A stretch of DNA of 64,000 bases from UBA4465 sp002292365 (GCA_943788615.1 CALSQY010000002.1:310001-374000); one strand, 5' to 3'; positions 26,609 to 34,928 are shown, numbered from the stretch's first letter. The notes: generated from the letters alone by a model not told the origin. Translations and numbers: made by a program.

Positions 26609-26896
26609 ATGAGCATGAATTTCGAGCCGGAAGTTGAAGAACTGGTTGAGGTAGCATTGGATATTGATCAAGAGAAGGAAAGAAGTCTCATTGTGTATAA
26701 TGATGACTACAATACTTTTGAACATGTAATCTCAACACTGATAAAAGTATGTAAACACCGCCCTATTCAGGCCGAACAATGTACTTATATCATTCATTAT
26801 AAAGGAAAATGTATTGTAAAAAAAGGGAGTTACGAAATATTGAAGCCCATGAGAGAAGCCCTATCCGAGGCTGGAATTAAAGCTACTATTGAATAA
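26609..26896 (+). CDS. clpS: ATP-dependent Clp protease adaptor ClpS
   Basis: The 95-residue adaptor delivers N-end-rule substrates to ClpAP. Its core SLIVYNDDYNTFEHVISTL contains the substrate-contacting N-D-D-x-x-T-F motif, and the later AEQCTYIIHYKGKCIVKKG matches the family's second conserved block. The N-terminal 25 residues are acidic and flexible. The stop is followed at once by the recR ATG, so the two genes are co-translated. Confidence 0.94.
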   Translation: MSMNFEPEVEELVEVALDIDQEKERSLIVYNDDYNTFEHVISTLIKVCKHRPIQAEQCTYIIHYKGKCIVKKGSYEILKPMREALSEAGIKATIE

Positions 26897-27508
26897 ATGG
26901 AATTTTCTTCAAAACTAGTCGAGCAAGCCGTTGAGGAGATTTCTAAGTTACCAGGTATTGGAAAGAAAACAGCCTTACGATTGGCTTTGCATCTTTTAAA
27001 ACAGCCAGAGGATCAGACCCTACTGCTGACTGAAAAATTAAAAGAATTGCGTGAGCACATCAAATATTGTCAGATATGCCATATTATAAGCGATATCGAA
27101 GATTGTACGTGCAAGACGATATCCGTAGATCCTGCGCTGATTTGCGTTGTTGAAGAAACGCCTGATGTGCTGGCGATTCGTAATACAGGCCAATACAATG
27201 GCATGTTTCATGTTTTAGGAGGTAGAATTTCCCCTATTGACGGTATTGGGCCAGATGAATTGATGATTACCAGTTTAGTCAATCGAATCAAACTAAGTGA
27301 AGGAGAAATAAAGGAAGTTATTTTGGCACTTAGCGGTACTTTGGAGGGTGATACAACTGCTTTTTATTTAACTAAACAATTAGAGGAGTTGTCCGTCGAG
27401 GTGACCTCAATTACGCGAGGAATTCCTGTCGGAGGTGAACTAGAATACGCCGATGAAGTCACTTTAGGAAGGAGCATTATGACCCGTAGTAAAGTAAATA
27501 CAGATTAA
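26897..27508 (+). CDS. recR: Recombination mediator RecR
   Basis: The 203-residue protein works with RecO and RecF to load RecA on gapped DNA. It has an N-terminal helix-hairpin-helix (LPGIGKKTALRLALHLL), a zinc finger and a Toprim domain with ICVVEETPDVLAIRNTGQYN, HVLGGRISPIDGIGP and the C-terminal RGIPVGGELEYADEVTLG Walker-like motif. The zinc cysteines are C58, C61, C70 and C72, so the second pair is CxC rather than the usual CxxC. The gene directly follows clpS and overlaps the convergent small membrane protein by four bases. Confidence 0.95.
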   Translation: MEFSSKLVEQAVEEISKLPGIGKKTALRLALHLLKQPEDQTLLLTEKLKELREHIKYCQICHIISDIEDCTCKTISVDPALICVVEETPDVLAIRNTGQYNGMFHVLGGRISPIDGIGPDELMITSLVNRIKLSEGEIKEVILALSGTLEGDTTAFYLTKQLEELSVEVTSITRGIPVGGELEYADEVTLGRSIMTRSKVNTD

Positions 27509-27693
27509 TTTGGGTTATTATTGATGCCCTCCCAAAGTGAATAGAAAATAAGGAGCAGGATCCCTATAATTAAAATAGGAAAAGCCCAATTGGCTTCCCC
27601 TTCTCTAAGACCAGCCAAGAACCTTATGCTGGCGAGCCCGGCCGCGACCAAGCCTAAAAGTATACCCAGACCCTTTCGAACAATTGTATTCAT
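27505..27693 (-). CDS. Small two-helix membrane protein, unknown
   Basis: The 62-residue product has two hydrophobic helices (about 8-27 and 36-55) separated by a short charged loop, LREGEANW, and ends in an Asn-rich tail. ATG start at 27693. It is convergent with recR, overlapping its stop by four bases, and divergent from the rhodopsin gene across a 200-base region. I do not recognise a family. It has the composition of a real membrane protein, but its function is unknown. Confidence 0.55.
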   Translation of the reverse strand: MNTIVRKGLGILLGLVAAGLASIRFLAGLREGEANWAFPILIIGILLLIFYSLWEGINNNPN

Positions 27694-27730
27694 TTTTTAT
27701 GCGTCAATAGAGCAGTTATTTTTCTTACCG

Positions 27731-27752
27731 AATATTCATTTAAATGAATATT
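27731..27752. repeat. 22-bp perfect palindrome upstream of the rhodopsin gene
   Basis: The two 11-base arms are exact inverted copies (left arm AATATTCATTT, centre TTTAAA). It lies 141 bases before the rhodopsin ATG and 38 bases before the divergent small gene, a typical place for a dimeric operator. A perfect palindrome of this length is improbable even in AT-rich DNA. Confidence 0.6.
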
Positions 27753-27825
27753 ATTCAATTTGTAGTTAAAATATTTCAAAAAATTATAAATATCGAATAA
27801 TTTTCAATTTTTAATTCAACAAGAG

Positions 27826-27860
27826 AAACCAATTTTAATTTTTTTTAGCTAAATTGGTTT
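27826..27860 (+). promoter_or_regulatory. Stem-loop in the rhodopsin leader
   Basis: AAACCAATTT (27826-27835) pairs perfectly with AAATTGGTTT (27851-27860) around a T-rich 15-base loop. It ends 33 bases before the rhodopsin ATG, so it is probably in the 5' UTR or at the promoter. It could stabilise mRNA or bind a regulator. It is AT-rich, without a T-tract, and not a convincing terminator. Confidence 0.45.
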
Positions 27861-27893
27861 ATTATTAAAAATTTTTAACCTAAAATAAAAACT

Positions 27894-28619
27894 ATGAATT
27901 TTACACTTAACGCTATTTTGCAGTCTGGAGACTACGTTGGGTTTACCTTCTTTATAGGTAGTATGGCCATGCTTGCCGCTACTGTGTTCTTCTTTCTCGA
28001 GATGGGGAATGTCCAAGGTAAATGGAGGACGTCTATGTTAATTTCCGGATTGATTACCTTCATTGCCGCAGTGCATTACTTTTACATGAGAGATTTTTGG
28101 GCAGAGACAGGTACTTCTCCTACAGAATTTAGATACATTGATTGGATATTGACGGTACCCTTAATGTGTGTTGAATTTTATCTTATTTTAAAGGCCTTTG
28201 GAGCCAAGATGGATCTTTTGTGGAAAATGATTGCATATTCGCTATGGATGCTTATTTTTGGATATTTAGGAGAGACGGTATATAGAGATTCTAGTGCGAT
28301 TTGGGGCGCTATCTCTACCTTAGGTTATATAGGTATTTTCTACGAAGTATGGTTTGGTTCTGCTAAAAAGCTTTCTCAAGGATCAAATGATCCCCATTTG
28401 CAGAAAGCATTTAACACGCTCGCATGGTTTATATTGGTTGGTTGGGCTATTTATCCAATAGGATATATGGCCATACCTACTGATGGATTGCTAAGTGGAG
28501 TACTACCTTTAGAGTCTCTTGATATTATTTACAATATAGGAGATGCAATAAATAAAATTGGTTTTGGACTTGTGATTTATTCATTGGCCATCAGTAGTGG
28601 TAAAAAAGCAGAAGCTTAA
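27894..28619 (+). CDS. Proteorhodopsin-type light-driven proton pump
   Basis: The 241-residue protein has seven helices of microbial rhodopsin. Helix C reads RYIDWILTVPLMCVEFYLIL, giving the D83-T87-E94 (DTE) triad of outward proton pumps: D83 is the Schiff-base counterion and acceptor, E94 the donor. H61 matches the His75 that pairs with the counterion in proteorhodopsin. K221 in IGDAINKIGFGL binds retinal. The spectral-tuning position 105 is Met (M91), associated with green absorption. Alternative ion pumps (NDQ sodium, NTQ chloride) are excluded by the triad. Together with Blh downstream it provides light-driven proton motive force. Confidence 0.96.
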   Translation: MNFTLNAILQSGDYVGFTFFIGSMAMLAATVFFFLEMGNVQGKWRTSMLISGLITFIAAVHYFYMRDFWAETGTSPTEFRYIDWILTVPLMCVEFYLILKAFGAKMDLLWKMIAYSLWMLIFGYLGETVYRDSSAIWGAISTLGYIGIFYEVWFGSAKKLSQGSNDPHLQKAFNTLAWFILVGWAIYPIGYMAIPTDGLLSGVLPLESLDIIYNIGDAINKIGFGLVIYSLAISSGKKAEA

Positions 28620-28637
28620 TACCTTTAAACTTATTAC

Positions 28638-28667
28638 AAAGAGGACATTTTTGTGTCCTCTTTTTTT
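28638..28667 (+). terminator. Intrinsic-terminator-like hairpin between rhodopsin and blh
   Basis: AAAGAGGACA (28638-28647) and TGTCCTCTTT (28654-28663) are perfect inverted copies around a 6-base loop, and seven Ts run from 28661 to 28667. It lies 18 bases after the rhodopsin stop. The T-tract touches the blh ATG at 28668, so the hairpin occupies the whole blh translation initiation region. Confidence 0.88.
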
Positions 28668-29573
28668 ATGACTAAATATTTACAATTCGGATTGGCTTTG
28701 GTTGTGGGATCACTTTATTTAGTGCTTATCCCTGACGATGATGTGACCAATATAATTGCACTAGCTGCAATTTTGTTTTTTGGGGTACCTCATGGCGCTA
28801 TTGACCACAAGATTCATCTCAAGTTTTCAAAAAAAAGCAATGTGAAAAAATTCATTTTGATCTATGTCTTAGTGGGTTTAGGTTTTTTGTTGTGGTGGGT
28901 GCTGATGCCCTTGAAAGCGTTGTTAATCTTTATTATTTTGTCAGCCTATCATTTTGGCCAGGAGCTGATTGAAGACATCTCAGAAACTCCAAAAGACCCC
29001 ATTCTTAATTTAAGCTGGGGATTGATCGTATTAGTAAGTCCAATCATTTTGAAATTCAATGAACTATTACCTACCATAAATTTCATTGGTTCACAACCGA
29101 TATCAAGGATACCCAGGGATCTTCAATTAATTATAGTCTTAGTCATTCATTTACTGGGCTATACTTATGTAGTTTATCTTTTTGTTAAAAAAGTACTTCA
29201 TAAGGCTGCGGTTATTCGCTTGATTCTTTTTTCTATATATTTATTACTGAGCTATCTGCTACTACCCTTCATTGTAGCTTTTGCCCTCTATTTTGTCTTG
29301 TTCCATTCAATCAATGCAATGCGACACCAATTTTTTTGGATGAGGGATCGCTCTGCTGATTATACTTTTCTTATTTTTTTAAAAGATTTGAGTCCTTTTA
29401 CCTTACTGACTAATGTGGGTATGTTCGTTTTGATTTATTATTTAGATCCTGCTGATTGGTCGGTGTTTTTTACTTATTTCTTCGTGTTCATTTCTTTGTT
29501 GACCTTGCCTCACGCCTTACTTTTTGATGAGCTATATGTATCTAAAAATACAACCCATCAGACCAAAGAATAA
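28668..29573 (+). CDS. blh: Brp/Blh family beta-carotene 15,15'-dioxygenase
   Basis: The 301-residue membrane enzyme cleaves beta-carotene into two retinals, the chromophore of the neighbouring rhodopsin. Conserved histidine motifs for the iron centre are FGVPHGAIDHKIHL near 38-51, SAYHFGQE and LFHSINAMRHQFFWM. About eight hydrophobic helices are seen. I choose ATG 28668; a GTG at 28653 would start inside the terminator hairpin. The gene follows the rhodopsin by 48 bases and is separated from it only by that hairpin. Carotenoid synthesis genes are not in the window. Confidence 0.93.
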   Translation: MTKYLQFGLALVVGSLYLVLIPDDDVTNIIALAAILFFGVPHGAIDHKIHLKFSKKSNVKKFILIYVLVGLGFLLWWVLMPLKALLIFIILSAYHFGQELIEDISETPKDPILNLSWGLIVLVSPIILKFNELLPTINFIGSQPISRIPRDLQLIIVLVIHLLGYTYVVYLFVKKVLHKAAVIRLILFSIYLLLSYLLLPFIVAFALYFVLFHSINAMRHQFFWMRDRSADYTFLIFLKDLSPFTLLTNVGMFVLIYYLDPADWSVFFTYFFVFISLLTLPHALLFDELYVSKNTTHQTKE

Positions 29574-29648
29574 GTTTCTGTTGGGATCAACCGATTAAAT
29601 TTTTTTTAGTTGATAATGTCTACTCAGTGTTTATAGATCAATTAATTT

Positions 29649-30527
29649 TTAGCTCAACTCCTCCTCAAATTTATTATGAATCATTAGGATGAGTAGGCCA
29701 AATACGATGGCGCCTATAATCAGCCCTATGTTTAGCAATCCAGTTACTGAAAAGGATAATCGAATCAAGATGGTAGAAATGATAAACCCAGAATTACGGA
29801 TGACCTTGTGGAACTTATCCGTGTAGTAAAATGAGGCCAGCAATAAAATTACATCTACTACGATCAATAGCGTGAAAAACTCATCAAAAAATATGTTATT
29901 AATATCTTTAAATGAAGTTTTAATTATCGCATCAAGATTAAAAAGAGTAAACGTCCAATTTGAAAGACTGTAAGTTGCAATGATGATGAGTATGGGAACT
30001 AGGCTAGCAGCGATGACTTTTTTCAATGTTATGAAACCATCGATATTGCTGGTAATTACTTTTTGAGTTTCCGAGTGCTTAGGCCTACTTTGGTTATAAA
30101 AAATGTAGAGTAGGTAGAACATGACTACCGAGGCAATAATATCGAAAGTAAATTGAAGGTCATTTTTAATTTCAAACCAATTGGTGGAGAGTTTTAATTC
30201 TGATAGGTCTTTGAACAGTCGCCTGATAACGATGAGTGTGATGATCTCATATTGTTTGCCGATATAAGTAGTTATAGATCTTGGTAAATAGTAGATGACC
30301 AGGTAGACCTCATATAATAAAATAAATGAAAAAGGGGTATAGATGGCTGCGATGGGACTGTCAAAAAGGCTAGATTCTAAGTGAATTAATTTGAGTTGAA
30401 CTAATAAAATCAATATGAGATGTATGACAAAGCTTGTAATGGCGATGCTCAGAATAATTTTCTCACTTCTTTTTTTAGTGGTCTCGGAAAGTAAGTAACG
30501 AAATATATTTTGGATCTTATTTTTCAC
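29649..30527 (-). CDS. Polytopic membrane protein of unknown function
   Basis: The 292-residue protein begins with a basic cytoplasmic tail (KNKIQNIFRYLLSETTKKRSEK) and has about seven hydrophobic segments. I recognise no catalytic motif; a YEVYLVIYYLPRSITTYIGKQYEIITLIVIRRLFKD-like block (given here only as pattern: Tyr-rich helix then RSxTxYxGKQYE near 90-115) looks conserved in character. Start is GTG 30527. It is convergent with blh across 75 bases, and its upstream region is shared with the alpha/beta hydrolase. Function unknown. Confidence 0.7.
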   Translation of the reverse strand: MKNKIQNIFRYLLSETTKKRSEKIILSIAITSFVIHLILILLVQLKLIHLESSLFDSPIAAIYTPFSFILLYEVYLVIYYLPRSITTYIGKQYEIITLIVIRRLFKDLSELKLSTNWFEIKNDLQFTFDIIASVVMFYLLYIFYNQSRPKHSETQKVITSNIDGFITLKKVIAASLVPILIIIATYSLSNWTFTLFNLDAIIKTSFKDINNIFFDEFFTLLIVVDVILLLASFYYTDKFHKVIRNSGFIISTILIRLSFSVTGLLNIGLIIGAIVFGLLILMIHNKFEEELS

Positions 30528-30846
30528 GTTTTGAGATTTTTGGACTTGAGATTTGGCTATTTTAAAATATTAAAAATCTACACTAAACACTTGATCAAGG
30601 TAACTTAAAAATCACTCAATATCAAATTTAATGGCTTCCAAGAGGATTCATTAATACTAAAAAAGTAATAATTTAGATTGAGAGTGGGATTAGGTCCAAT
30701 CTTCATTTTTGGTCAAATAAGTTATTATGAAATATTTACTAAGTGTAGTTGCTTTTCACAAGTGTTAAATTTGGAGGGTCAAGATTATAGAACTAACTTT
30801 TTTTTATAATTGTTAATCAGTTACCTATTTTCAAGACTTTTCTTTT
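30528..30846. other. Divergent intergenic region, no gene seen
   Basis: These 319 AT-rich bases separate the minus-strand membrane protein gene from the plus-strand hydrolase gene. Only a short palindrome CTTGATCAAG (30590-30599) stands out. Promoters for both genes must lie here, but I cannot define them. Confidence 0.45.
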
Positions 30847-31656
30847 ATGATTAATTTCAATGTCATTCCTAACCCTGAATCCAATATTTGGATCGTCTTT
30901 ATACATGGAGCGGGAGGGAGTATCCGAACTTGGAAACATCAAGTGGAAGCTTTGCAGCGCCATGCTAAATTATTACTGTTGGATTTACGGGATCATGGGG
31001 CATCCGAGATTATTAACCCTTCTCCGATTCAATATGATTTTGAATTAATATCTAATGATATTAAAGAAGTAATAGATCATTTAGAGATAGCAAAGGCACA
31101 TTTCATTACGCTTTCTTTGGGGAGTATATTGATTCAGGATTTATCAATGCGTTATCCTACTTATATAGGGAAAGTAGTGATGGCGGGAGGAGTTTTCAAT
31201 GCTAATATCATTTTAAAATGTTTCATTCAAGCTGCAAAGACATTAAATAAGATCTTGCCCTACGCTCTGATGTATCGTTTGTGCTCCTATATACTCATGC
31301 CGCACAAAAGAAATCAAATTTCAAGAAAAATCTATCAACGTGAAGCGCAGAAGTTGACCGGAGAGGCTTATATGCGCTGGGTTTCCCTTTCTAAATATTT
31401 TATAAAATTATTGAAGCGCTTTTTTAAGACTAAAAGTTCTTTTGAGAACCTGATCATCATGGGAGGAAAAGATTATGTATTTCTAAGTGGTGCTCGTAAG
31501 TACGCAAGGAATCAACCTAAATCAACTTTTATTGTCATTCCTGCCGTGGGGCATATTTGTAATATTGATGGTAGAAATGTGTTTAATGACCATGTCATTC
31601 AGTTTTTGTTCTATAATGAGTCAGTGGTAAATAGTGCAAGAAATAAAAGAATCTGA
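30847..31656 (+). CDS. Alpha/beta hydrolase
   Basis: The 269-residue protein has the alpha/beta-hydrolase order: oxyanion motif FIHGAGGSIRTW at about 18-29, LLLDLRDHGAS after strand 4, nucleophile elbow in TLSLGSILI (the usual GxSxG has lost its first Gly), acid in GGKDYVF and catalytic His in PAVGHICNID. No signal peptide, so probably cytosolic. The substrate is unknown. It stands alone, facing the minus-strand M14 pseudogene with a hairpin between them at 31684-31709. Confidence 0.85.
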   Translation: MINFNVIPNPESNIWIVFIHGAGGSIRTWKHQVEALQRHAKLLLLDLRDHGASEIINPSPIQYDFELISNDIKEVIDHLEIAKAHFITLSLGSILIQDLSMRYPTYIGKVVMAGGVFNANIILKCFIQAAKTLNKILPYALMYRLCSYILMPHKRNQISRKIYQREAQKLTGEAYMRWVSLSKYFIKLLKRFFKTKSSFENLIIMGGKDYVFLSGARKYARNQPKSTFIVIPAVGHICNIDGRNVFNDHVIQFLFYNESVVNSARNKRI

Positions 31657-31683
31657 ACGGAAGCATGTAATGTTACCTTCAAC

Positions 31684-31709
31684 ACATAAATTACATTTTT
31701 GATTTATGT
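31684..31709. terminator. Possible bidirectional hairpin between convergent genes
   Basis: ACATAAAT (31684-31691) and ATTTATGT (31702-31709) form an 8-bp AT-only stem with a 10-base loop. It lies 27 bases after the alpha/beta hydrolase stop and two bases past the end of the M14 relic. The flanking T-tract is interrupted, so terminator activity is uncertain. Confidence 0.35.
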
Positions 31710-31710
31710 A

Positions 31711-33338
31711 TTACTCTTTTTCGGATGCTAGGGACTGAGGACTGGACCAAAATGAGGTATTGATGGGGGGGTGTGCTTTTGTGACATTTTGATTGAATAA
31801 TAATGCGTTAAATAGGATTCGGAAAGTCCCCATAGGTTGACCGCGCCATTGTGGTTGAAATCCTAAAAGGATCACATGGCCTACACCATGGTGTACATCC
31901 AAGGCAGTAGCACAATCATTCATGTCTTCGCTTCAGAGTAAATATCCTGATGCTAGGGGAGATTCGTTGGGTTGGTATTTAGTCAATGCCTCACCTTCTA
32001 ATCCCTTTAAGGTATAAAACACAGGGCTGTTAGAGACAAAAACATGTGTGCTTTTTGGCATGCCAGCCATGACAGGATGGGCATTATTATTTGTATTTTT
32101 CAATGATTTGTTTACCTGCTTGAAACTTATTGAATAAAAGCACTTTTGAATATTTTTCGGCATAATTTAATACTGCTATGGATACCGTTTGCATATAAGT
32201 AACGCCACCAGCCCCCTTTCCAAGGACTTGAATAAAGGGACTCTATACGAAATCCTTTTCGATCGGTCGAAAAATCTTTTAGGGTATAAAAATAAGGGGT
32301 GGCATATCGGTAAAGTGCCGTTTCGGTCCAATAGGCTGGAATGTTTTGTAAGACGGGCAAATAATCAATATAACCAGGGTACCAAGCATCAAAACCTTTG
32401 CCCATGTGTACGGCACCTGCTAAGCCCTGTGTTTCCAATTCTTGGGCGATGGCCATACCTATCATATTTACTTCTCTGGCGACCAAAGGAGGGGTTCGTG
32501 TGGCAACGGGTTCTGCGAAGGGGGGAAGCCATATACGTGTAGGAAAAGGAGAAGATTGATGATGAACATGAATGATATTGGGCTCCCATTCGCGCCAAAT
32601 CCGCGTAATGTTGCGGGATTCAATCATATTGACCATGTAAGCATCCCTATTGTTGTCATGATCTAGGTATTTTTGATAAAGCCAAGGTATGGGAGCGGCT
32701 TCATAAGGCGTACCCACATGTTCCTTATACCAGTTGACGACGATGTCTTGGCCATCAGGATTAAGTGAAGGCCACAGTAACAGGATGACATTGTCCAAGA
32801 TATCTTTCACTTTTTTATCTTCAGTATGCGTCAATAAATAATGTGCCAGGGAGAGGGTGTGCTGGGCACCTGCGACTTCGATAGCATGAAGACCTCCATC
32901 GATATGGACAATAGGTTTGCCTTCTTGAGCCAAAGCTTTGGCCTGTGCTACTGACAATTTTTCAGGGTGGGCTAATAATTGTGAGATTTCCTTATACCTT
33001 TTGATATTGGCTAGGTTTTCTTTTGAAGAAATCACGGCATAATACCAAGAGCGATCTTCTGAAGTTTTTCCGGCGTATTGCAGTTCAATAAGATCAGAAG
33101 AGGCTTCAAGTTTTTGAAAATAATCAAGGGACTCTTCATAACTGGCCAATTTAAAATCGGCACCTACTTTAAAACCTAAGATAGATTCTGGTGAAGGAAT
33201 CGAACTATTTTGTGCTTGAATAGGAACATTGGTGATCAGTAAAGCACTAATAGTTAGGATTATTGAGGTCAAGCCTTTGGAGCAAACCCGCTGCAGTTGG
33301 GATGAAGTTTTCATGAGTAGGGTAAAAAGATGTTTCAT
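31711..33338 (-). pseudogene. Broken M14 zinc carboxypeptidase
   Basis: From ATG 33338 an intact 385-residue stretch encodes a secreted M14 peptidase: a signal peptide (to about residue 42, PIQAQ), a zinc-site HxxE in HIDGGLHAIEVAGAQH, WPSLNPDGQD, and HVHHQSSPFPTRIWLPPF. After WKGGWWR (about 32205) the frame is lost; family continuation VTYMQTVSIAVLNYAEKYS and then FNKFQAGKQIIEKYK lie in another frame (32203-32090). The C-terminal part resumes in a third frame (ESPLASGYLL, then GVGHVILLGFQPQWRGQPMG and TFRILFNALLF) and has an in-frame TGA at 31935-31933. Compared with the usual ~850 residues, roughly 280 are missing. So there are two frame breaks, a deletion and a stop. The truncated 403-residue product may still be made but lacks the normal C-terminus. 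Confidence 0.8.
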
Positions 33339-33445
33339 ATTTAAGCGATTTCATTGGATACAAAATATCAGTGACCAACCCTCAAAGTTAATGCGTGTCC
33401 AAAAGAGGAGAGCGGCCAACCTTTAAATAAGACTATAATTTAATG

Positions 33446-34417
33446 TTATCTGGCTATAAAACCCGGATGTATACCTGAGGATAAATCAAAATAATCTCCC
33501 ACAGCGCCTACTACAGCATCTGATCTACCCAAGTTTAATTGGATTCTTAGGGCATAAAGCGCATTAATTCCAGTACAATGGGCACCTATTATTTTTTTTA
33601 AACCGAAGGCTTTTAATTTTTCTCCGGTCCATTTCAAATGCGCATCATTGGCGGTCACCAGATGAAATCCCCCTATGGCGGCATATAACTTGGCTTCATT
33701 AATATGCGCTTTTATATATTCAAGGGTATTGATGATGCCGGCATGCCCACATCCAGAAATCAAAACCATACCCTTGGCTGTGTTTATGGCCATGGATTGA
33801 TCTTCTGGGATACGGTCTTCTATGGGTCCATTTGGGGTTTCAATTTGACTATTTCCTGACCAATTTCGCTCATCGTGCAGTCGAGGGATAGGCCCCGTGA
33901 CCCAAACACCTGGGAACAATGCTTCCTGTTGTTTGTGTATAATGAAAATTACCCCATCTGATTCTAAGCTATCTTTCAATATGAGCATGTCATTTTCAGC
34001 ATTGACTCTTTTGCTAAAAATACCTTCAGCGACATGAATTCTAGAGAGGGCTTTCGGATTTTTTTGTTTCAAATGATTTCTTAAAGTCAACAACCCCCCC
34101 GTATGATCACTGTGATTATGACTCAGGAAAACATCTTCCACATCCGATAAATCTATATTTAAATCAAGGGCATTTTGAAGGGCAGTTTTGGGTTTATTTC
34201 CGGTATCGAACAATATTTTATGGCCATCGACTTCAATGAGTGCTGCATAACCCCATTCTCCGATTCCTTTATCGGCCAACATAGTAGATAAGGTCGTTAT
34301 TTTTAAGGTGTTCACTTGATCTGATTTTGACTGATCAAACCGAGGGGTTATAACTGTAGCGGCCTTGACATAGACATTTATTACAAAAATAAGGGCCATT
34401 GATTTTAAAAAGCGCAT
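33446..34417 (-). CDS. Secreted MBL-fold metallo-hydrolase
   Basis: The 323-residue protein has a signal peptide (MRFLKSMALIFVINVYVKA) and a metallo-beta-lactamase fold with the metal motif SHNHSDHTGG near 99-108. Further ligand regions are the ISGCGHAGIINT and KKIIGAHCTG stretches. The closest named group I recall is the 7,8-dihydropterin-6-methyl-4-(beta-D-ribofuranosyl)-aminobenzene-5'-phosphate synthase-like MBL proteins, whose annotation is broad and not a proof of that reaction. It lies upstream of the broken M14 gene, same strand, 107 bases apart. Confidence 0.85.
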   Translation of the reverse strand: MRFLKSMALIFVINVYVKAATVITPRFDQSKSDQVNTLKITTLSTMLADKGIGEWGYAALIEVDGHKILFDTGNKPKTALQNALDLNIDLSDVEDVFLSHNHSDHTGGLLTLRNHLKQKNPKALSRIHVAEGIFSKRVNAENDMLILKDSLESDGVIFIIHKQQEALFPGVWVTGPIPRLHDERNWSGNSQIETPNGPIEDRIPEDQSMAINTAKGMVLISGCGHAGIINTLEYIKAHINEAKLYAAIGGFHLVTANDAHLKWTGEKLKAFGLKKIIGAHCTGINALYALRIQLNLGRSDAVVGAVGDYFDLSSGIHPGFIAR

Positions 34418-34456
34418 AGATTAAATCTCATATTTTCATAGATTTTATTAGAATAA

Positions 34457-34492
34457 CTAAACCCACAGGCTACTGAGAACCCATGGGTTTAG
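34457..34492 (-). terminator. Stem-loop after the small membrane protein gene
   Basis: CTAAACCCA (34457-34465) and TGGGTTTAG (34484-34492) form a perfect 9-bp stem with an 18-base loop. It lies 27 bases beyond the stop of the gene ending at 34519 and 40 bases before the MBL gene start. The T-rich tail on the minus strand is short and broken, so termination is plausible but not certain. Confidence 0.45.
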
Positions 34493-34518
34493 CTTTTAAT
34501 AAAGAAACAGGGTTAATT

Positions 34519-34893
34519 TTATTTTAGCTTATCTAAAGTCCAACCTATAGCCCCGCCAGCCAAAAGGCCAAAAGCGGCAGAGATGAGTGTATCACTCATC
34601 ATTAGAGAGACATCATAAAACTTGAATAGAAATAAATTATTCATATTTGCAACCAGCCAAATGCCCCCACTGAACCAGGTGCCATTCAGCACACCACTTT
34701 TCAGCGTATTGAAATTCATTTTATCAAAACTGTAGGTCATCAAGATTGCTTGCGCAAGACCTACACCCATTCCCACTAGGAAGTTTTGGTCCGATTCTGA
34801 ATTCATTGACTCTGGATACGTCGCAATCATTTCGGTCATTAAATCTTGATAAAACAGCATATAGGCTATCATGCCAGATACCATTGAGGTCAC
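34519..34893 (-). CDS. Small membrane protein of unknown function, start disputed
   Basis: The frame gives 124 residues from GTG 34893, with three or four hydrophobic segments (SGMIAYMLFYQDLM, FLVGMGVGLAQAILMTYSF, GTWFSGGIWLVANM, LISAAFGLLAGGAIGWTL). I do not recognise a family with confidence. In the same frame the codons just upstream spell EKLILATLAGF, a convincing N-terminal helix, but the ATG at 34928 is out of frame by one base: ATG is followed by five As, whereas six would read MKKLILATLAGFVTSM. So either the GTG is used, or one A was lost, or slippage on the A-run restores the frame. It stands alone, minus strand. Confidence 0.6.
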   Translation of the reverse strand: MTSMVSGMIAYMLFYQDLMTEMIATYPESMNSESDQNFLVGMGVGLAQAILMTYSFDKMNFNTLKSGVLNGTWFSGGIWLVANMNNLFLFKFYDVSLMMSDTLISAAFGLLAGGAIGWTLDKLK

Positions 34894-34928
34894 AAATCCA
34901 GCTAAAGTGGCAAGAATTAATTTTTCAT

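Noticed and set aside
28653..28667. GTG start of blh at 28653
   Set aside because: It would place the start codon in the loop of the terminator hairpin and add five residues before the ATG-initiated family-like N-terminus.
32189..32666. Plus-strand ORFs opposite the M14 relic
   Set aside because: They are antisense shadows of the peptidase frame with no recognisable protein features.
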